A stretch of 64,000 nucleotides of DNA, taken from positions 310,001 through 374,000 of the forward strand of contig JASJOS010000003.1 of assembly GCA_030068525.1 (NCBI GenBank), written 5' to 3'. Positions 18,611 through 27,334 of the stretch are shown one piece after another. The notes under the pieces are model-generated. The model worked only from the letters and a program-made list of their open reading frames with translations, was not told where the DNA came from and did not search any database. The translations under genes were made by a program, and so were the position numbers. The first letter of the stretch is position 1, and the number at the start of each line of letters is the position of its first letter. Source of the DNA: Xanthocytophaga flava. Its GTDB lineage: Bacteria > Bacteroidota > Bacteroidia > Cytophagales > 172606-1.

Positions 18611-20002
18611 TTGTACTTAAAAGATATTTCCAGAGTTTATTTTATCGGTATTGGAGGCATAGGTATGAGTGCTTTGGCTCGCTGGTTCCGTCATTTTGGC
18701 TGTGAAGTAGCTGGCTATGATCGCACACGTACTACGCTTACAGAACAGTTGGAAAAAGAAGGTATTGCTGTTCATTATATTGACGATGTAAATCTTATTC
18801 CGGAATCATTCCGAACTCCTCAGAGCTGTTTAATTGTATATACTCCTGCAGTTCCATCTGATCATAAAGAATTGATTTTTTTCCGAACCAATGGATTTTC
18901 TGAATTGAAACGTTCACAGATTCTGGGGAGAATCACACAAGATTTATTTACCATTGGTATTTCTGGTACCCATGGTAAAACTACAACTTCATCCATGACT
19001 GCCCATCTTTTGACAGCAGCAGGAAAAAACTGTACAGCTTTTCTGGGAGGAATTACTCAAAACTATGGCACAAATTTATTATTGGGCAAGGCAGATAGTA
19101 ATGAAGATCCATTAGTTGTAGCAGAAGCTGATGAATTTGATAGATCTTTTCTGACCTTATTTCCAAATGTGGCAGTAGTTACCTCTATGGATGCTGACCA
19201 TCTGGATATTTATGGCACTCATGATGAAATAAAAAAATCCTTTCATGAGTTTGTTGCCCAGATCAAAAACGATGGAGTTGTTATCATAAAAAAAGGACTA
19301 GAAGTATCAATTCCTGAGCATGTCCATGGATATACATATTCCTGTGGACAACCAGCAGACTTTTCGGCAATAAATATCCGTATAGAGGCTCCTTATTTCA
19401 CTTTTGATCTGGATACTCCCAATGGTAAAATTAAAGATTTGCAGATTCAGGTTCCTGGATTTCACAATGTAGAAAATGCTACAGCTGCTGCTGCAGTAGC
19501 TTTATTGCTGGGTGTATCTGAAACCAATGTACGTGAAGGTTTACGAACATATCTGGGAGTGAAACGCAGGTTTGAATATATCTATCGGAGTGAGTCAACA
19601 ATCTATATCGATGATTATGCTCATCATCCGGCAGAAACAGAGGCTTTTATTAAATCAGCAAAAGCTTTATATCCGGATCGTAAGGTTACTGTGATCTTTC
19701 AACCACACTTGTATAGTCGTACCCGGGATTTCGCATCAGAATTTGCGACAAGCCTTAGCTTAGCAGATGAAGTTATACTCTTGGATATTTATCCTGCAAG
19801 GGAACAACCTATAGAAGGAGTGACATCAGAAATAATTTTTAACGAAATTAAGTCACCCGAGAAGCAACTTTGCCGTAAAAGTGATTTGATGCAGGTGTTA
19901 ACACAAAAGAGACGGGATGTTCTGGTAACGATGGGCGCAGGGGATATTGACACATTTATTATTCCAATTCGGGACTGGCTTACAGAAATTGAAAAGAAAT
20001 AG
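18611..20002 (+). CDS. murC: UDP-N-acetylmuramate--L-alanine ligase
   Basis: This 463-residue cytoplasmic ligase adds L-Ala to UDP-MurNAc. It has the N-terminal Rossmann motif VYFIGIGGIGMSALARWF, the ATP-binding GISGTHGKTTTSS (about 118-130), the central EADEFDRSF motif, the FHNVENATAAAA stretch and the C-terminal YDDYAHHP-like IDDYAHHPAE motif. The start is TTG at 18611 (no in-frame ATG lies nearby, and the next residues match family N termini). It is the first gene of a division cluster: ftsQ follows after 71 bp. The usual upstream neighbour murG is not here. Confidence 0.96.
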   Translation: MYLKDISRVYFIGIGGIGMSALARWFRHFGCEVAGYDRTRTTLTEQLEKEGIAVHYIDDVNLIPESFRTPQSCLIVYTPAVPSDHKELIFFRTNGFSELKRSQILGRITQDLFTIGISGTHGKTTTSSMTAHLLTAAGKNCTAFLGGITQNYGTNLLLGKADSNEDPLVVAEADEFDRSFLTLFPNVAVVTSMDADHLDIYGTHDEIKKSFHEFVAQIKNDGVVIIKKGLEVSIPEHVHGYTYSCGQPADFSAINIRIEAPYFTFDLDTPNGKIKDLQIQVPGFHNVENATAAAAVALLLGVSETNVREGLRTYLGVKRRFEYIYRSESTIYIDDYAHHPAETEAFIKSAKALYPDRKVTVIFQPHLYSRTRDFASEFATSLSLADEVILLDIYPAREQPIEGVTSEIIFNEIKSPEKQLCRKSDLMQVLTQKRRDVLVTMGAGDIDTFIIPIRDWLTEIEKK

Positions 20003-20073
20003 AGGTTCTTAATATTGCTAAGAGATTATAATAAGACCTGATTAAAATTTTTCATTTAAGACACAAGCTTTCT

Positions 20074-20847
20074 ATGTTTGGTGGTTTAGGAAAGATCAAG
20101 CTAAGAACTCCGGTAAAGATACTAGCCGGAGCATTGTGCTTTTTTATTCTGATTGGCTTTGTAGAAAATAAACAACATAATAAAGTTTGTTCGGGAATTA
20201 ATATTCACATTGAAGATGCATACGATACCTATTTCATCAATGATATTGATGTTTTAGCCCTATTAACAAATAATGGCACAGAACGAATTGACGGTCAGTA
20301 TTTTAAGGAAATAAATCTGAAAAATCTGGAATTAAGGCTTAAAACCAATAAATTCGTTAAAAGTTGCCAGGTATATGTGGATCTGATGGGAAAGCTGAAT
20401 GTTATAATCCAGCAGAATCGACCTATTGCCCGAGTAACTGATAGCCATGTTCCAGATGCATACATTAGTGAAGATGGAGAGATATTACCTCTATCTGAAA
20501 GATTTACGGCAAGGGTTGTATTAGTAGAGGGAAGAGGTCTAAAGAAGCTGCTCCATAAAAATTTACAAGCAGATAGCACAGCAAAGGAATATTTTGAATT
20601 ATTACAGCAGATTGATAATGAGCGCTTTTTTAAAGCGTTAATAACACAAGTAGTAATATTAGAGGATGGTACAATTCAGATGTATCCTCAACTTGGCCGA
20701 CAAATTATTGAGTTTGGTACTCCAACTGATATTAAACGAAAATTTGAAAAGATTCGGATTTTTTACCAGAAAGTGATGCCTGCTCAAGGATGGAACCGGT
20801 ACAGAAGAGTGAATGTTGCGTATCAGAATCAGATTGTCTGTGAATAA
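20074..20847 (+). CDS. ftsQ: Cell division protein FtsQ/DivIB
   Basis: The 257-residue protein has a short cytoplasmic N terminus, one membrane helix (about 15-32, LAGALCFFILIGF), and a periplasmic region with a POTRA-like part (VNIHIEDAY to LRLKTNKFVKSCQVYVDLMGKLNVIIQQNRPIARV, spread over 45-120) followed by the FtsQ beta domain. FtsQ links the cytoplasmic ring to the septal synthase. The sequence is divergent, as usual for Bacteroidota FtsQ; identification rests on the motif order plus position between murC and ftsA. Confidence 0.92.
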   Translation: MFGGLGKIKLRTPVKILAGALCFFILIGFVENKQHNKVCSGINIHIEDAYDTYFINDIDVLALLTNNGTERIDGQYFKEINLKNLELRLKTNKFVKSCQVYVDLMGKLNVIIQQNRPIARVTDSHVPDAYISEDGEILPLSERFTARVVLVEGRGLKKLLHKNLQADSTAKEYFELLQQIDNERFFKALITQVVILEDGTIQMYPQLGRQIIEFGTPTDIKRKFEKIRIFYQKVMPAQGWNRYRRVNVAYQNQIVCE

Positions 20848-20959
20848 TCTGGCAGAGTTTACAAAAGCAGACTTTTTGCATTAAAAAATACTATTTAGGT
20901 CATTCAAAAAAGTTTCTGAAACAGGAGGGCAACTGACTAGTCTTACAGAAATAACACTC

Positions 20960-20978
20960 ATCCCGACAAAGGCGGGAT
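20960..20978 (+). promoter_or_regulatory. Short hairpin just upstream of ftsA start
   Basis: ATCCCG (20960-20965) pairs with CGGGAT (20973-20978) around a 7-nt loop, ending 12 nt before the ftsA ATG. It could influence translation initiation or mRNA stability. It is too short and lacks a U-tract for a terminator. Confidence 0.4.
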
Positions 20979-20990
20979 AAGAGCAGCAAC

Positions 20991-22295
20991 ATGGACGATA
21001 AAATTGTAGTGGGTCTCGATATTGGCACCACCAAGGTGTGTGTTATTGCAGGCCGTAAAAACGAGTATGGAAAAATAGAGGTTCTGGGGTTTGGTAAAGC
21101 ACCTCTGGAAGAGGGAGTGGTTCGTTCAGGCATTGTTACAAAAATTGATCGTACATCAGAAGCGATTCATCAGGCAATACATCAACTACAAACCAGTGTG
21201 GAAGGCCACATTAGTGTGGGAGAGGTAAATGTTAATATCGACAGCATACATGTCAAGGGTATACAACATCGGTTGGGATTAACCCGCCGGAATACACAGG
21301 AAGAGATAAGTATTCAGGATGTAGCTCAGCTTAATGAAGATATGCAACGTGTCACACCTCCATTAGGCAGCCAAAACATTCATGTACTTCCACAAAAATA
21401 TCGTGTGGATGGAGAGAGTGGGGTAATAGATCCTGTAGGAATGCTGGGAGTACGTCTTGATGCAGACTTTTATGTAATAAGTGTGCAGTCAACTGTGATG
21501 CAAAATCTGGGAATTTGTATGCGTCGTGCAGGTCTTGAAGTAAATAAAGTATTTTTCTCTCCATTGGCTTCAGGGCTTGCAGTATTGAGTGAAGATGAAA
21601 AAGAACAAGGTGTTGTACTGGTTGATATTGGAGGAGGAACCACAGATGTGGTAATCTACCATGAGGGAATTGTTCGACATGTTGCTGTATTACCTTTTGG
21701 TGGAGATGTAATTACCAGAGATATCTCTCATGGATGTGGAGTGACACGTAATCAGGCAGAAGTTATGAAAGTTAAATACGGCATAGCAACACCCGAGTTT
21801 ACGAGCCACAAAGATCGGATTGTTGTTCCTGGCTTACGGGATCGTCAACCTACGCTAGTCTCTATGAAGAATGTGGCTCAGATTATAGAGGCCCGTCTCA
21901 CTGAAATTATTGAAATGGTGTATATGGAGATTGAAAAGTCAGGTTACAAAAGCCGGATACGGAATGTAGGTATTGTATTGACAGGAGGAACTGCATTACT
22001 GCAGAATATAGATAAATTGTTTGAAGAACTAACAGACATGCCAACACGGATTGGTAACTCAGGAGAACATTTGGGTTTAAGCCCTGTTAGCTATATCAAA
22101 GAACCTTGTTATGCAACAGCCGTAGGGATGGTGTTAGTAGGGTTCCAGGCACTAGATGCACGAGAAAATCGATATCAACAGATCAAACCAACCGTTACTC
22201 CGCGCAATGATCCTCCTAAAACAAATAATGGTGGATTATTTGGAAAAATCCGAACATGGTTGTCAGAAGATCTGGAGGATAAGAATGATTATTAA
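20991..22295 (+). CDS. ftsA: Cell division protein FtsA
   Basis: This 434-residue actin-like ATPase tethers FtsZ to the membrane. It begins IVVGLDIGTTKVCVIAG (phosphate-1 motif), has the phosphate-2 motif VVLVDIGGGTTDVVIY and the adenosine motif IVLTGGTALLQNI, with the SHS2/1C subdomain between about residues 85 and 165. The C-terminal end (LFGKIRTWLSEDLED) is an amphipathic helix suited for membrane attachment, as in other FtsA proteins. It lies 143 bp after ftsQ and 68 bp before ftsZ. Confidence 0.96.
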   Translation: MDDKIVVGLDIGTTKVCVIAGRKNEYGKIEVLGFGKAPLEEGVVRSGIVTKIDRTSEAIHQAIHQLQTSVEGHISVGEVNVNIDSIHVKGIQHRLGLTRRNTQEEISIQDVAQLNEDMQRVTPPLGSQNIHVLPQKYRVDGESGVIDPVGMLGVRLDADFYVISVQSTVMQNLGICMRRAGLEVNKVFFSPLASGLAVLSEDEKEQGVVLVDIGGGTTDVVIYHEGIVRHVAVLPFGGDVITRDISHGCGVTRNQAEVMKVKYGIATPEFTSHKDRIVVPGLRDRQPTLVSMKNVAQIIEARLTEIIEMVYMEIEKSGYKSRIRNVGIVLTGGTALLQNIDKLFEELTDMPTRIGNSGEHLGLSPVSYIKEPCYATAVGMVLVGFQALDARENRYQQIKPTVTPRNDPPKTNNGGLFGKIRTWLSEDLEDKNDY

Positions 22296-22363
22296 ATATT
22301 ATTGATATTAGCGGTTTTAGTTAAAATTTAGAAAGATATTATTTAAGAGCCCATACAACCAAT

Positions 22364-23767
22364 ATGTTTAATATAGGCAACGTAAAATTTGACTTACCCA
22401 TCAACAATCAGTCCATCATCAAGGTAATTGGTGTTGGCGGTGGTGGTGGAAATGCTGTTAACCACATGTTTCGGCAGGGAATCCGGGATGTTGAGTTTGT
22501 AGTTTGTAATACAGATGCTCAGGCTTTAACATCTAGTCCTGTACCATATAAGATCCAGTTAGGCGCAAGTCTTACAGAAGGTTTAGGAGCAGGCGCTAAC
22601 CCAGATCAAGGTAGAGCAGCCGCATTGGAAAGTGAAGAGGATATTAAGGCGTTATTTACTCCTAATGTAAAGATGGTTTTTATCACTGCTGGTATGGGTG
22701 GCGGGACGGGGACGGGAGCAGCACCTGTTATATCTCGAATTGCGAAAGAGATGGGTGTTCTGACTGTTGCTATCGTAACGGCTCCATTTAGCTTTGAAGG
22801 CCGGATTAAGATTCAGAATGCATTCAAAGGTATTGACGAACTGAAACAATATTGTGATACGGTTCTGCTTATTTCCAATGATAAGCTTCTGGAGATCTTT
22901 GGAGACCTTCCAAAAAGTAAGGCCTTTGCAGAAGCAGATAATATCTTGACTAACGCAGCAAAAAGTATCGCGGAAATCATTACCGTTCCTGGTTATGTAA
23001 ACGTCGATTTTGAAGATGTAAAGAAAGTCATGAAAAATGCAGGTCAGGCAGTAATCGGATCTGCAACAGCTCAGGGTGAAAGTCGTGCAAGAAAAGTAAT
23101 TGAGGCAGCTTTAAACTCTCCATTATTGAATAGTCGTGATATTCGTGGGGCGAAAAAGATCCTGGTTACTATGTTCTACAGCCAGGAAGCTGAAATGACC
23201 ATGGGCGAGACAAAAGAGATCATGAAATATATTGAGGAGAAGACAGGCATTCTGGTAGATGAATTGATTCATGGTGATATTATTGATGATTCTTTAGGAC
23301 AACATATCCGGGTAACCATTATTGCTACCGGCTTTGATGCACCTGAAAATACTGCAGTAAAAGCAATTATAGAATCAGAGCCTGCACAACCTGTCAAAGT
23401 AGAAGTAATACCTGTTCCTCAGCCAGAAGTTGTTGTGAATGTACCACAAATAAATAAGTCTTTACCTTTTGAGTTTTCGCTGGAAGATAAATCTACAGTA
23501 GGTGGTCCTACACCTGTGGTATTAGAATCTTCATCAGTAGTTGAAGAAAAGCCAATTACTCCTATATCCCAGCCATCAGAAGAAGTTGAACTCTTTTTAC
23601 AACGTAAAAAGTTAGGAGAGCGAAAAGACTTACGACAATTAAACAGTACGCTTACACTGGAAGACATAAGGGAAAAAACAGAAACTCCAGCCTACGTTCG
23701 TCGGGGTATTCATATCTTCGAACCACCTTCTGAGCCGAATATCACAAAGCATAATCTGGATGATTAA
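22364..23767 (+). CDS. ftsZ: Cell division protein FtsZ
   Basis: The 467-residue tubulin-like GTPase forms the division ring. It has [17 protein letters not shown] near the N terminus, the tubulin signature [11 protein letters not shown] and the T7-loop region [11 protein letters not shown]. The GTPase core ends near residue 330. A variable linker of about 110 residues rich in Pro, Val, Glu and Ser follows, then a C-terminal conserved stretch ending in TKHNLDD. A long linker is usual in Bacteroidota. It is the last gene before a strong terminator. Confidence 0.97.
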   Translation: MFNIGNVKFDLPINNQSIIKVIGVGGGGGNAVNHMFRQGIRDVEFVVCNTDAQALTSSPVPYKIQLGASLTEGLGAGANPDQGRAAALESEEDIKALFTPNVKMVFITAGMGGGTGTGAAPVISRIAKEMGVLTVAIVTAPFSFEGRIKIQNAFKGIDELKQYCDTVLLISNDKLLEIFGDLPKSKAFAEADNILTNAAKSIAEIITVPGYVNVDFEDVKKVMKNAGQAVIGSATAQGESRARKVIEAALNSPLLNSRDIRGAKKILVTMFYSQEAEMTMGETKEIMKYIEEKTGILVDELIHGDIIDDSLGQHIRVTIIATGFDAPENTAVKAIIESEPAQPVKVEVIPVPQPEVVVNVPQINKSLPFEFSLEDKSTVGGPTPVVLESSSVVEEKPITPISQPSEEVELFLQRKKLGERKDLRQLNSTLTLEDIREKTETPAYVRRGIHIFEPPSEPNITKHNLDD

Positions 23768-23781
23768 CCCGAAAGTCCATA

Positions 23782-23820
23782 AAACTAGAAAACCCTGACC
23801 TTATGCCAGGGTTTTCTAGT
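23782..23820 (+). terminator. Rho-independent terminator after ftsZ
   Basis: A perfect 15-bp stem (23782-23796 with 23806-23820) has a 9-nt loop. It ends the murC-ftsZ transcription unit. Confidence 0.85.
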
Positions 23821-23841
23821 TGTTAGGGGATCCAAGTACGT

Positions 23842-24492
23842 TTGAAACACATCCTTTCAACTCTTATGATGCATTATGAAGATTTCTTTAAGCTATTTAT
23901 AGCCTTGCTAGCAGGGCCACTAATTGGAGCAGAACGGGAATATCGAAGTAAATCTGCTGGGTTACGAACAATCGCTCTTATTTGTGTTGGAGCTACTTTG
24001 TTTACAATCATGTCAAACTATCTGGGAAATGATAATGAACGCATTGCTTCAAACATTGTAGTTGGTATTGGCTTTCTGGGCGCAGGTATTATTTTCAGAG
24101 AAGAAAATCATGTTCGTGGCTTAACCACCTCTGCTACTGTATGGGTGACAGCAGCCTTGGGAATGTGTATCGGAAGTGGTTATTATAGTATAGCAATAGT
24201 TGGAGTTGTTCTGGTCCTGGCTATTTTATTTTTGTTAGTGTATGTTCAAAAGCTTATTGGCCATAAGCAACAAATTCGAAATTATAGGATTGTTTTTAAT
24301 CAAGGACAGGGTAGTATAAAACACTATGAAAAGGAGCTTAAAAGATTTGACTTAAAAATTAAACAATCTAAACACAACCGTATAGGAAACCTGGTAACTG
24401 CCACCTGGACAGTTACCGGTTCAGAAAAGAATCACAAGGAGTTTTCTCAGGAGATATTTGATAACCCAGAAATACACGAATTTGATTTCTAG
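23842..24492 (+). CDS. MgtC/SapB family membrane protein
   Basis: The protein has 216 residues if a TTG at 23842 is used, or 208 from the ATG at 23866, which lies close to the first helix and may be the true start. It shows the MgtC family opening (FKLFIALLAGPLIGAEREYRSKSAGLRT over about 15-42) and the GIGFLGAGIIF and GLTTSATVWVTAALGMCIG segments, giving four to five membrane helices. A cytoplasmic C-terminal domain of about 70 residues follows. Family members are linked to magnesium-limited growth and to ATP-synthase regulation in pathogens, but the function in free-living Bacteroidota is unclear. Confidence 0.88.
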   Translation: MKHILSTLMMHYEDFFKLFIALLAGPLIGAEREYRSKSAGLRTIALICVGATLFTIMSNYLGNDNERIASNIVVGIGFLGAGIIFREENHVRGLTTSATVWVTAALGMCIGSGYYSIAIVGVVLVLAILFLLVYVQKLIGHKQQIRNYRIVFNQGQGSIKHYEKELKRFDLKIKQSKHNRIGNLVTATWTVTGSEKNHKEFSQEIFDNPEIHEFDF

Positions 24493-24504
24493 GTTGCCTG
24501 AGGG

Positions 24505-25566
24505 TTAGTTAGATAACAATTTATCAAGCAGTTTCTCTAGTTCTCCATCTTTCAAATCTACTCCAACAATCTTCTTATCTTTATCCAGCAATATGTTGTA
24601 AGGGATACTGGTAAGATTAACCTGTTTGGCAACTACCCCATTCCAGGCATTAAAATCACATAACTGAAGCCAGGTAAGTCCGTCTTTGTGGATTGCGTTA
24701 ATCCATGGCGTTTTTGTTTGATCCATTGATATACTTACAATCTCAAGCCCTTTACTTTTGTACTTTGTATAAATCGTTGTCAATAATTTATTCTCTGCAC
24801 GACAAGGGCCACACCAGGAAGACCAGAAATCTAATAAAGTATAGGTTGAGTGTATATCTTTCAATGAAACTGGCTTACCTGTTGTATCTGGCAACTCAAA
24901 ATCAGCCATTTTAAAACCTACCTGATTCGTTGCGTCTCGCTTTATCTTGCGTAGTAAATCTTTTCCAGGTTCGGAATTAAACAGATTCTGGTCTAAATAA
25001 CTCATGTATTTCTTTCCCCAAGCTTCTCCCAGTGATCGTTCATCCATAAACCTATTTACTAACATTAAGGATAAATAGGAAGAGGGATATTTCTCAATAT
25101 GAGGCTCTATATCCTTTTGTAACTCTTTTTCAATAGCAGCAGCAGTAAGTTTATCTTTTTGGCTTAACAATTTAAGATGATTATATAGCTGGGTGTAAAA
25201 TTCAGTATCGACAGTTCCTGTAGAAGAGATAGTAGCCAGGTAAGGTCTATTATCTGCGAGGGGATGATTATAGATTTCAAAAGTTGCATCAATTGTACCA
25301 TCATCCAACCAGACTCCAAATTCCTGAGGTGCACCAGTCGCTTTTACCAAAGCAAGACAAGGATGAGACAATATACCTTTTAATTCAAAATGCCCATTCT
25401 TAACTAAAACATCGAAATCGCCTTTTCCAGAGATAGTACCATAAAAAAGTGTAATTGCGACTTTATCAGGCACTCTTCCTTTCAAAAACTGTCCCTTTAA
25501 TACGATTTCCTTCGCAACACATAGTGTACAAATATTTAAAATAAATAAGACAGTAAGTATTCTCAT
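24505..25566 (-). CDS. TlpA-like thiol-disulfide protein with DUF4369-type N-terminal domain
   Basis: The 353-residue protein has an N-terminal signal peptide (about 1-18), then a DUF4369-type beta domain (about 20-120), a helical linker, and a thioredoxin-fold domain with the redox motif WCGPC (251-255) in LLDFWSSWCGPCRAE. The cis-Pro segment SIPYNILLDKDKKIVG completes the fold. Such exported proteins reduce or isomerise disulfides in the periplasm of Bacteroidota and are often linked to cytochrome or envelope maturation. The 3' end faces the MgtC-family gene with only 12 bp between them and no visible terminator. Confidence 0.9.
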   Translation of the reverse strand: MRILTVLFILNICTLCVAKEIVLKGQFLKGRVPDKVAITLFYGTISGKGDFDVLVKNGHFELKGILSHPCLALVKATGAPQEFGVWLDDGTIDATFEIYNHPLADNRPYLATISSTGTVDTEFYTQLYNHLKLLSQKDKLTAAAIEKELQKDIEPHIEKYPSSYLSLMLVNRFMDERSLGEAWGKKYMSYLDQNLFNSEPGKDLLRKIKRDATNQVGFKMADFELPDTTGKPVSLKDIHSTYTLLDFWSSWCGPCRAENKLLTTIYTKYKSKGLEIVSISMDQTKTPWINAIHKDGLTWLQLCDFNAWNGVVAKQVNLTSIPYNILLDKDKKIVGVDLKDGELEKLLDKLLSN

Positions 25567-25996
25567 AAGAGTTAGTGGATATAGGTTAAGTGGTGTTTAT
25601 TTGCCTTAGAATGGAAATGTGTTTAAATTTTTTTGAAAATAGTAACAAATTCCAAAAAATATACTATTTTCTAAATATGAGTTAAAGTTAGAGATGGCCT
25701 TTCTCGTTGTCGCTTAGTTCATGGCAAACTATTTTTGAAGGAGCCACACCGGTTGGTTCAATCTATAAGGAGATTAGATCTTATTTACAGCAGACCAAAA
25801 TTTGATCAGAATTCACCACAAAACGTCTACTTGCATACAACTATGTGCATAGGGCCACAGTATTGTGAATTAAACGTAAGTCTTTCATTCTTCGAATACC
25901 AGTATATAATGCTTGAGAAGATTAGCTTCTAGCTAAAATTTGAGATTATCCCTGTATAAATTTTCAAAATCAGAAGTACACATGTGATTTTAAGAA
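25567..25996. other. AT-rich intergenic region
   Basis: About 430 bp between the start of the TlpA-like gene and the end of the lacI-type gene. A 65-codon open frame at 25735-25932 has no family features and is not called. No terminator or operator stands out. Confidence 0.5.
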
Positions 25997-27007
25997 TCAG
26001 ACTGTTGACCTTCTGACAATAAGTTCAGTTTTTAATTGCTTTATGATTGGTTTGTCGCAATCGGTTTCAATCTGATTGATTAATAAACGGGCCGCTGTGC
26101 TTCCAACATCCTGCACTGGCTGAGCCACTGTAGTTAGGCTAGGCTCAATAAAGGCAGAATAATAGTCGTTGCTGAATCCAACAACGGCAATATCTTCAGG
26201 AATGCGCAGGCTACGTTGTTTGATTACCTGTATAGCTTGAATAGCTGTTGGATCATTGATACAAAAAAGAGCATCAGGTCTATTTGCCAAATTCAGCAAA
26301 TGATTGACATAAATATCGACTTTCTCCATAGTCAGATCATAGGAAATAATTAATGATTCATCTATTGCAATACCATATCGGCGTAGTGCGTCACGATATC
26401 CGTCAAGCCGTTTGCGGCTGATTGCCAGCGTAGCAGGTCCGGCCAGATGAGCAACTCGTTTCCTTCCTGTTGTAATCAAATGTTCTGTAGCCCGGTAGGC
26501 TCCTTCATAATCATCTACAATCACTTTTGGTACTTCCATGTCTTCACAAACCCGGTTAAAGAATACGACTGGAATTCCTTTGCGCTGAAATATTTTCAAA
26601 TGGTCATAATTAAGCGTCTCCTTAGTCAGAGAGACCAGCAGTCCGTCTACCTGACTAGCCAGCAATAAACGTGCATTAGCTACTTCCTGTTCGTATGACT
26701 CACTGCATTGGGTAATCAAGACTGTATACCCACTCGTTCTGGCAACCTGCTGAATTCCGAGAATAACCTGTGGGAAGAACGAAGACATAAACTCAGGAAC
26801 AATCACACCAATGGTATTGCTCTTGTTTTTGACAAGGCTCACAGATAGCATATTGGGTTGGTAGTCCATCTGAACAGCCAGCTCAAGGACTGCCTTTCTG
26901 GTTTCTGGGCTTACTTTCGGATGTCCGGTTAGTGCACGCGAAACGGTTGACTTAGAAATATTCAACTGCCGGGCAATGTCAAGGATAGTAATCTGGTGCT
27001 TTTTCAC
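25997..27007 (-). CDS. LacI-family transcriptional regulator
   Basis: The 336-residue regulator has an N-terminal LacI helix-turn-helix with hinge (ITILDIARQLNISKSTVSRAL at about 6-26, then HPKVSPETR). The periplasmic-binding-protein-like effector domain contains NTIGVIVPEFMSSFFPQVI, VDGLLVSLTKE, AHLAGP and the AVVGFSNDYYSAFIEPSLTTV segment. It likely represses or activates the adjacent polysaccharide locus in response to a sugar. It is divergent from susC, and two tandem LacI-like operator sites lie between them (27082-27116), 75-110 bp upstream of its own start, so autoregulation is likely. Confidence 0.92.
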   Translation of the reverse strand: MKKHQITILDIARQLNISKSTVSRALTGHPKVSPETRKAVLELAVQMDYQPNMLSVSLVKNKSNTIGVIVPEFMSSFFPQVILGIQQVARTSGYTVLITQCSESYEQEVANARLLLASQVDGLLVSLTKETLNYDHLKIFQRKGIPVVFFNRVCEDMEVPKVIVDDYEGAYRATEHLITTGRKRVAHLAGPATLAISRKRLDGYRDALRRYGIAIDESLIISYDLTMEKVDIYVNHLLNLANRPDALFCINDPTAIQAIQVIKQRSLRIPEDIAVVGFSNDYYSAFIEPSLTTVAQPVQDVGSTAARLLINQIETDCDKPIIKQLKTELIVRRSTV

Positions 27008-27081
27008 AATAGCAAATCTTTACGAAATATAATTTTTTCTAGTTGCTGATTGAAAACTTTTCTAGGTGATAGATCAGATAG

Positions 27082-27116
27082 TGCAACCGTTCCCACTAAA
27101 TGCAACCGTTCCCACT
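27082..27116. promoter_or_regulatory. Tandem operator candidate for the LacI-family regulator
   Basis: The 16-bp word TGCAACCGTTCCCACT occurs twice, at 27082-27097 and 27101-27116, with 19-bp spacing. Its core GCAACCGTTCCC fits the general LacI-family half-site pattern GNAANCGNTTNC with one mismatch, including the central CG. The location in the lacI-susC divergent region supports a regulatory role on both genes. Confidence 0.65.
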
Positions 27117-27334
27117 CACATTTTTTCAGTAATGTATATTTAAAATATGAGTTTTAAATCAATTTTTATGAAGATTTCAATGAAGTTCAATTTTCATATC
27201 AATACCAGCAGCGATTTAACAGGGAGTAGTCCTACAATCAATACTTATCAGAAATTTATGAGTATGTAAGGACTAATCATTTAACAAGCCATTTCCTTGT
27301 ACTATACCTATCTTTTACCTTTACTCATATTTAC

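Noticed and set aside
25735-25932. 65-codon plus-strand frame between the TlpA-like and lacI genes
   Set aside because: No recognisable features, odd composition and no ribosome-binding context.
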